Shown here: piece by piece, positions 5,231 through 7,901 of the stretch
Position numbering within the stretch: the first letter of the stretch is position 1
Layout of the letters: each line of letters begins with the position of its first letter
NCBI GenBank assembly: GCA_030639555.1
Contig: DAOWCM010000091.1
Coordinates: forward strand, 1 to 7,901
Origin: Candidatus Eiseniibacteriota bacterium
Lineage (GTDB): Bacteria; Joyebacterota; Joyebacteria; Joyebacterales; Joyebacteraceae
Direction: 5' to 3'
DNA: 7,901 bases
Translations under genes and position numbers: made by a program
The notes under the pieces: model-generated
Database searches by the model: none
Seen by the model: only the letters and a program-made list of their open reading frames with translations
What the model was told of the DNA's origin: nothing

Positions 5231-5944
5231 ATGAGGGCAGTCGCGAGAGCGTGCGCTTCGTTGGCACTGCTCGCGCTCGTGGTCGTCGGGTTCTCAGCGA
5301 CGGTGAGGGTGTGTGGCTCCACCGACGCACGCGCAGGCGAACCACCGTGGGACACAGGCAGCGCTCCCCTCATTGCGGTGGCGCCGGACGGTGCGGGGTC
5401 TGCGATGGCGAGCGGCACTCCCCCCATTATCAAGGAAACAGCCACTCCATTGGGGCGTCCGAACACGCCGCGCGCGAACGAAGCCTCGTCCGAAGATGGC
5501 GCCTCGGCGGTCTCGGACAGCGGCGGGCTCGAGCTGCACAATCTCTCCGTCTGGGATTCGCCGGATGACCGGTACGTTTACCTCTCGTTCGCTCCGATCT
5601 CGATGGAGTCGTTCTTTGAGGTGGTGCCCCTCAGACGCGCCGTCGTGGAAGGTGAGGAGATCGACGTGGCCGACGTCGCGCCGGTCTTGGATGAGGCCCA
5701 CGTGGGCATCGAGCTGGACGGAGAGCCTGCTGTCGTGTCGTCGCTGCAGTGGTACTACGAGGCGTATGGTGACCTGGGCGGAGCCGACGTGAAGTACATG
5801 CCCGTCTGTTTGATCCGTGTCGAGCGGCCAGAACTCTCGGCCGGAGAGCACGGTCTCAGCGTGAGGATAGAGGACATCGGCACCGGTGCCGTGGGTGTGG
5901 GGAGTGCGACGTTCGAGTGTCGGTCTGGGAGCCGCCAACTCTAG
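5231..5944 (+). CDS. Secreted protein of unknown function with C-terminal beta-rich domain
   Basis: A 237-residue protein that I do not recognise. Residues 1-25 look like a signal peptide (MRAVARACAS, then LALLALVVVGFSATV), with a possible signal peptidase I site at ARA-GE after ~35; the C at 28 lies in VRVC, a poor lipobox. Residues ~37-97 are a disordered, Pro/Ala/Ser/Gly-rich linker. Residues ~98-230 form a predicted strand-rich domain (LELHNLSVWDSPDDRYVYLSF ... GEHGLSVRIEDIGTGAVGVGSATFEC) whose ending resembles the last strands of Ig-like sandwiches. C193 and C230 could form a disulfide. The start ATG 5231 was chosen because GAGAGGAG (5217-5224) lies 6 bases before it and the signal peptide then begins at once; GTG 5192 and ATG 5213 in the same frame lack this. 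The next gene's Shine-Dalgarno overlaps its stop codon, so both are probably made and act together in the envelope. Confidence 0.72.
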   Translation: MRAVARACASLALLALVVVGFSATVRVCGSTDARAGEPPWDTGSAPLIAVAPDGAGSAMASGTPPIIKETATPLGRPNTPRANEASSEDGASAVSDSGGLELHNLSVWDSPDDRYVYLSFAPISMESFFEVVPLRRAVVEGEEIDVADVAPVLDEAHVGIELDGEPAVVSSLQWYYEAYGDLGGADVKYMPVCLIRVERPELSAGEHGLSVRIEDIGTGAVGVGSATFECRSGSRQL

Positions 5945-5950
5945 GGAGGA
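5943..5950 (+). promoter_or_regulatory. Shine-Dalgarno that sets the start of the protease-like gene
   Basis: AGGGAGGA overlaps the TAG stop (5942-5944) of the previous gene and lies 5 bases (from GGAGG) before ATG 5955. It selects ATG 5955, which gives a clean signal peptide, over the out-of-frame ATG 5951 and the in-frame ATG 5886 inside the previous gene. The overlap indicates translational coupling. Confidence 0.75.
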
Positions 5951-5954
5951 ATGG

Positions 5955-7811
5955 ATGAAGGGACGGATCCTGATTGCTCTGGCGCTTGTCTGTGCGCTCG
6001 CGCCGGTGGTGCGAGCCGCCGCAGACATCGCCGACCCCTACGAAGTGCTCGAGCGATACTACGAGGCGCTGGGCGGACTCGGCAGAGTGAAGGCCGAGGA
6101 GACGGTTCACTTCGAAGCCACGCTCTCAGTGGCGGGACTGGAGGGAACGATCCACCACTGGGAGGCTAGACCGGACCGCAGCCGCACCGAGGTGGACCTG
6201 GTCGTCTTCACTCAGACAACGGGCGACAACGGTGAGGTCGCGTGGGAAGTCGGCATGAACGGGAAGCTGCGGATCGAGCAGGACCCGAACGTGCTGGCCC
6301 GCCGAGAGGTCAGCAGAAGGCTTGCCTTGTTCGAGCACCTCGACCCCGCCTCCGACATCTTCACCGTGTCGCTCGAGGGCATTGAGCAGATCGACGGTGC
6401 GGACTGCTACGTGGTCAAGGTCGCCAGCGAGTCCGACCACGTCGAGCGGGTCTGGTACATAGACGTCGCCGACTTCCTCATGAGGAAATCGATAGACAAA
6501 CAGCCAAACATGCAGCAACACGCGGTCCACTCGGACTACCGCGAGGTCGGCGGTGTCCTGCACGCCTTCAGGCAGGATATCGAGATGTTGCCCATCGGGC
6601 AGACGCAGGTGATAGTCATCACCCAACTCGAGACCGGCGTCGACATCGACCCCGCGCTTTTCGAGCGACCGACCGGTGACGCGCGGGACTTCATCTTCAC
6701 CGATGGCAGCGACCGCGCGGACGTGCCGTGCCAGTACATCGAGAGGCACATTTTCCTTCCGGTGACCGTCAGCTGCCGCGAGGGGTTGTGGGTCCTGGAC
6801 TCGGGGGCGAGCGCGTCGGTGATCGACCGCGAGTTCGCAGAGTCACTCGGACTCGAGCTGAGCGGGGAGATAAAGGGCCAAGGCGCCGGCAACACGGTGG
6901 ACGTCGCGTTCACGACGCTCCCACCCTTCAGCGTCCAGGGCATCGAGTTCGAGGAGCAGCAGGTAGCGGTCATCGAGTTCGTGGACCTCTTCCGCAGGAT
7001 CTCGGACCTCGAGGTCGTCGGCGTTCTGGGCTATGACTTCCTGTCGCGGTTCGTCACCAGAGTCGACTACGCGAACAACATGCTGACTTTCTACGACCCG
7101 GAGGAGTTCGAGTACGAGGGAGGCGGGACAGTCCTCGATGCCCCCCTCAAGGAGAACCTCTTCTCCGTGGAGGCGGCGGTTGACGGCGTCCACAAGGGGC
7201 GCTGGATGCTTGACCTGGGCGCCGGCGGGATGACGTTCCACGCGCCCTACGCGAAGGAGCACAACCTGGCGAGCAAAGAGGGCGTCTACGGCGTCGGTTT
7301 CGGAGCGGGCGGGAGGATCATGCACTACCGCTCCCGGTACGAGACCGTTGAGTTCGGTGGTTACACCGTGGAGCGGCCCCGGATATCGATGGCCGGCTCC
7401 GACGGAGAGATGGAAGGCGCCTTCTCCGGCGGCGAGCTGGTCGGCAACCTCGGCAACACGCTCTTCAGGCATTTCGTGCTCTACCTCGACTACGAGAACC
7501 AGCAGGTCGTGGTCGAGAAGGGGGACGACTTCGGGACCGAGTTCCCGTGGGACCGGAGCGGTCTTCAGCTCTGGCGTCCCGAGGAAGCGTGCGAGGTGCT
7601 CTACGTCTCACCCGGAACGCCGGCGGATGAAGCCGGGTTCCACGAGGGCGATACGGTTCTCTCGATCAACGGCATCGACGTCGACCGTTTCGGTGGGCTT
7701 CTGTCACTGAGGGCGATGCTCCGCGAGGAGGCGGGAACGGAGTACTTCTTCGAGGTCGTTCGCGACGGGAAACGGAAAGAGCTGAAACTGGTCCTCCGCG
7801 ACTTGCTCTAG
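5955..7811 (+). CDS. Secreted protein with LolA-like domain, two retropepsin-like aspartyl protease domains and PDZ domain
   Basis: A 618-residue protein. The signal peptide is MKGRILIALALVCALAPVVRAAA, with cleavage near residue 20-23. Residues ~27-245 (YYEALGGL ... VWYIDVADFLMRK ... DIDPALFERP) resemble the LolA/MucB-like lipoprotein-carrier fold. The first retropepsin-like domain (~262-382) has WVLDSGASASVID (D282-S-G) and ends VLGYDFLSRFVTRVDYANNMLTFY. The second (~398-522) has WMLDLGAGGMTF, where the usual T/S after Asp is L (D420-L-G), and ends GNLGNTLFRHFVLYLDYENQQVVV. A PDZ domain (~536-612) holds VLYVSPGTPADEAGFHEGDTVLSINGI. Retropepsin folds work as dimers, so the two domains could form one intramolecular pseudo-dimer; whether DLG supports catalysis is uncertain. 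It may act as a periplasmic protease or as a peptide/lipid-binding protein. The gene ends 69 bases before a terminator hairpin. Confidence 0.88.
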   Translation: MKGRILIALALVCALAPVVRAAADIADPYEVLERYYEALGGLGRVKAEETVHFEATLSVAGLEGTIHHWEARPDRSRTEVDLVVFTQTTGDNGEVAWEVGMNGKLRIEQDPNVLARREVSRRLALFEHLDPASDIFTVSLEGIEQIDGADCYVVKVASESDHVERVWYIDVADFLMRKSIDKQPNMQQHAVHSDYREVGGVLHAFRQDIEMLPIGQTQVIVITQLETGVDIDPALFERPTGDARDFIFTDGSDRADVPCQYIERHIFLPVTVSCREGLWVLDSGASASVIDREFAESLGLELSGEIKGQGAGNTVDVAFTTLPPFSVQGIEFEEQQVAVIEFVDLFRRISDLEVVGVLGYDFLSRFVTRVDYANNMLTFYDPEEFEYEGGGTVLDAPLKENLFSVEAAVDGVHKGRWMLDLGAGGMTFHAPYAKEHNLASKEGVYGVGFGAGGRIMHYRSRYETVEFGGYTVERPRISMAGSDGEMEGAFSGGELVGNLGNTLFRHFVLYLDYENQQVVVEKGDDFGTEFPWDRSGLQLWRPEEACEVLYVSPGTPADEAGFHEGDTVLSINGIDVDRFGGLLSLRAMLREEAGTEYFFEVVRDGKRKELKLVLRDLL

Positions 7812-7876
7812 CCTGAACGCGAGCCCTGAAGATGAACCCTGAACACGAGCTCTGAAGACGGACCCGGAACACGAAA
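7812..7876 (+). repeat. Five tandem 13-bp repeats after the protease-like gene
   Basis: Units begin at 7812, 7825, 7838, 7851 and 7864, roughly CCTGAAcacGAgC. Units 1 and 3 agree at 12 of 13 bases, units 2 and 4 at 10 of 13; odd units have GAAC and even units GAAG, giving a 26-bp higher order. The array fills the space from the stop codon (TAG 7809-7811) to the terminator hairpin. It contains no recognisable gene; function unknown. Confidence 0.75.
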
Positions 7877-7901
7877 AGCGGGGAGCCTCCTCAGGCTCCC
7901 C
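7871..7901 (+). terminator. Terminator hairpin at the window edge
   Basis: GGGGAGCCT (7880-7888), loop CCTC, AGGCTCCCC (7893-7901): a perfect 9-bp GC-rich stem preceded by AAAAGC. The window ends on the last stem base, so the expected T-run cannot be seen. The upstream A-run suggests a symmetrical, possibly bidirectional terminator. It would end the transcript that carries the protease-like gene. Confidence 0.75.

Noticed and set aside
5951..6169. ATG 5951 as a start of a small separate gene
   Set aside because: It uses the same Shine-Dalgarno as ATG 5955 but is too close to it and leads into an Arg/Gly-rich frame; ATG 5955 gives a signal peptide and known domains.
6843..7472. Open frame on - strand opposite the retropepsin-like domains
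   Set aside because: Antisense shadow of a strongly supported coding region, with no ribosome-binding or domain evidence.

Overview
The window looks like ordinary chromosomal DNA from a high-GC, Gram-negative-like bacterium. Genes are tightly packed on the + strand, starts have good Shine-Dalgarno sequences, and several proteins carry export signals. The combination of a LytS/LytTR pair, a membrane bactofilin-like protein, an RsbU-like phosphatase and a retropepsin-PDZ protein suggests an uncultured lineage near the FCB group (for example Eisenbacteria or Krumholzibacteriota), but this taxonomic guess is weak. No tRNA, rRNA, CRISPR array, transposase or phage gene was seen, and no gap exceeds about 220 bases.

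Layout, all on + strand. (1) 1-217: the 3' end of a PBP4-type D-Ala-D-Ala carboxypeptidase (peptidase S13). (2) 218-328: a gap with a small hairpin and three 18-bp tandem repeats. (3) 329-1471: a LytS-type histidine kinase with a four-helix membrane domain. (4) 1468-2223: its LytTR response regulator, overlapping by ATGA. (5) 2224-2445: a regulatory gap with a weak terminator-like hairpin, three direct repeats phased at exactly 21 bp, and a candidate promoter. (6) 2446-3807: an exported or membrane bactofilin-like beta-helix protein. (7) 3812-5155: a membrane-anchored SpoIIE/RsbU-type PP2C phosphatase. (8) 5231-5941 plus stop: a secreted protein of unknown function. (9) 5955-7811: a secreted protein with a LolA-like domain, two retropepsin-like domains and a PDZ domain. 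(10) 7812-7901: five 13-bp tandem repeats and a terminator hairpin cut by the window edge.

Two observations stand out. First, the kinase and the phosphatase share the same four-helix membrane domain, aligning without a gap for about 128 residues with about 66 identities by hand count. One sensor type is therefore attached to two different outputs, a LytTR phosphorelay and a partner-switch-type phosphatase. Second, the gap between the LytTR regulator and the bactofilin-like gene carries three TTCAC-containing repeats at exactly 21-bp spacing, ending 10 bp before a plausible -35 box. This is the geometry expected of a LytTR binding site. The inferred model is a signalling cassette: an envelope or membrane signal read by two paralogous sensors, with the regulator activating a downstream unit that encodes the bactofilin-like protein, the phosphatase and two secreted proteins. 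The repeat spacing and the sensor similarity are seen in the sequence. The regulatory link and the signal are inference.
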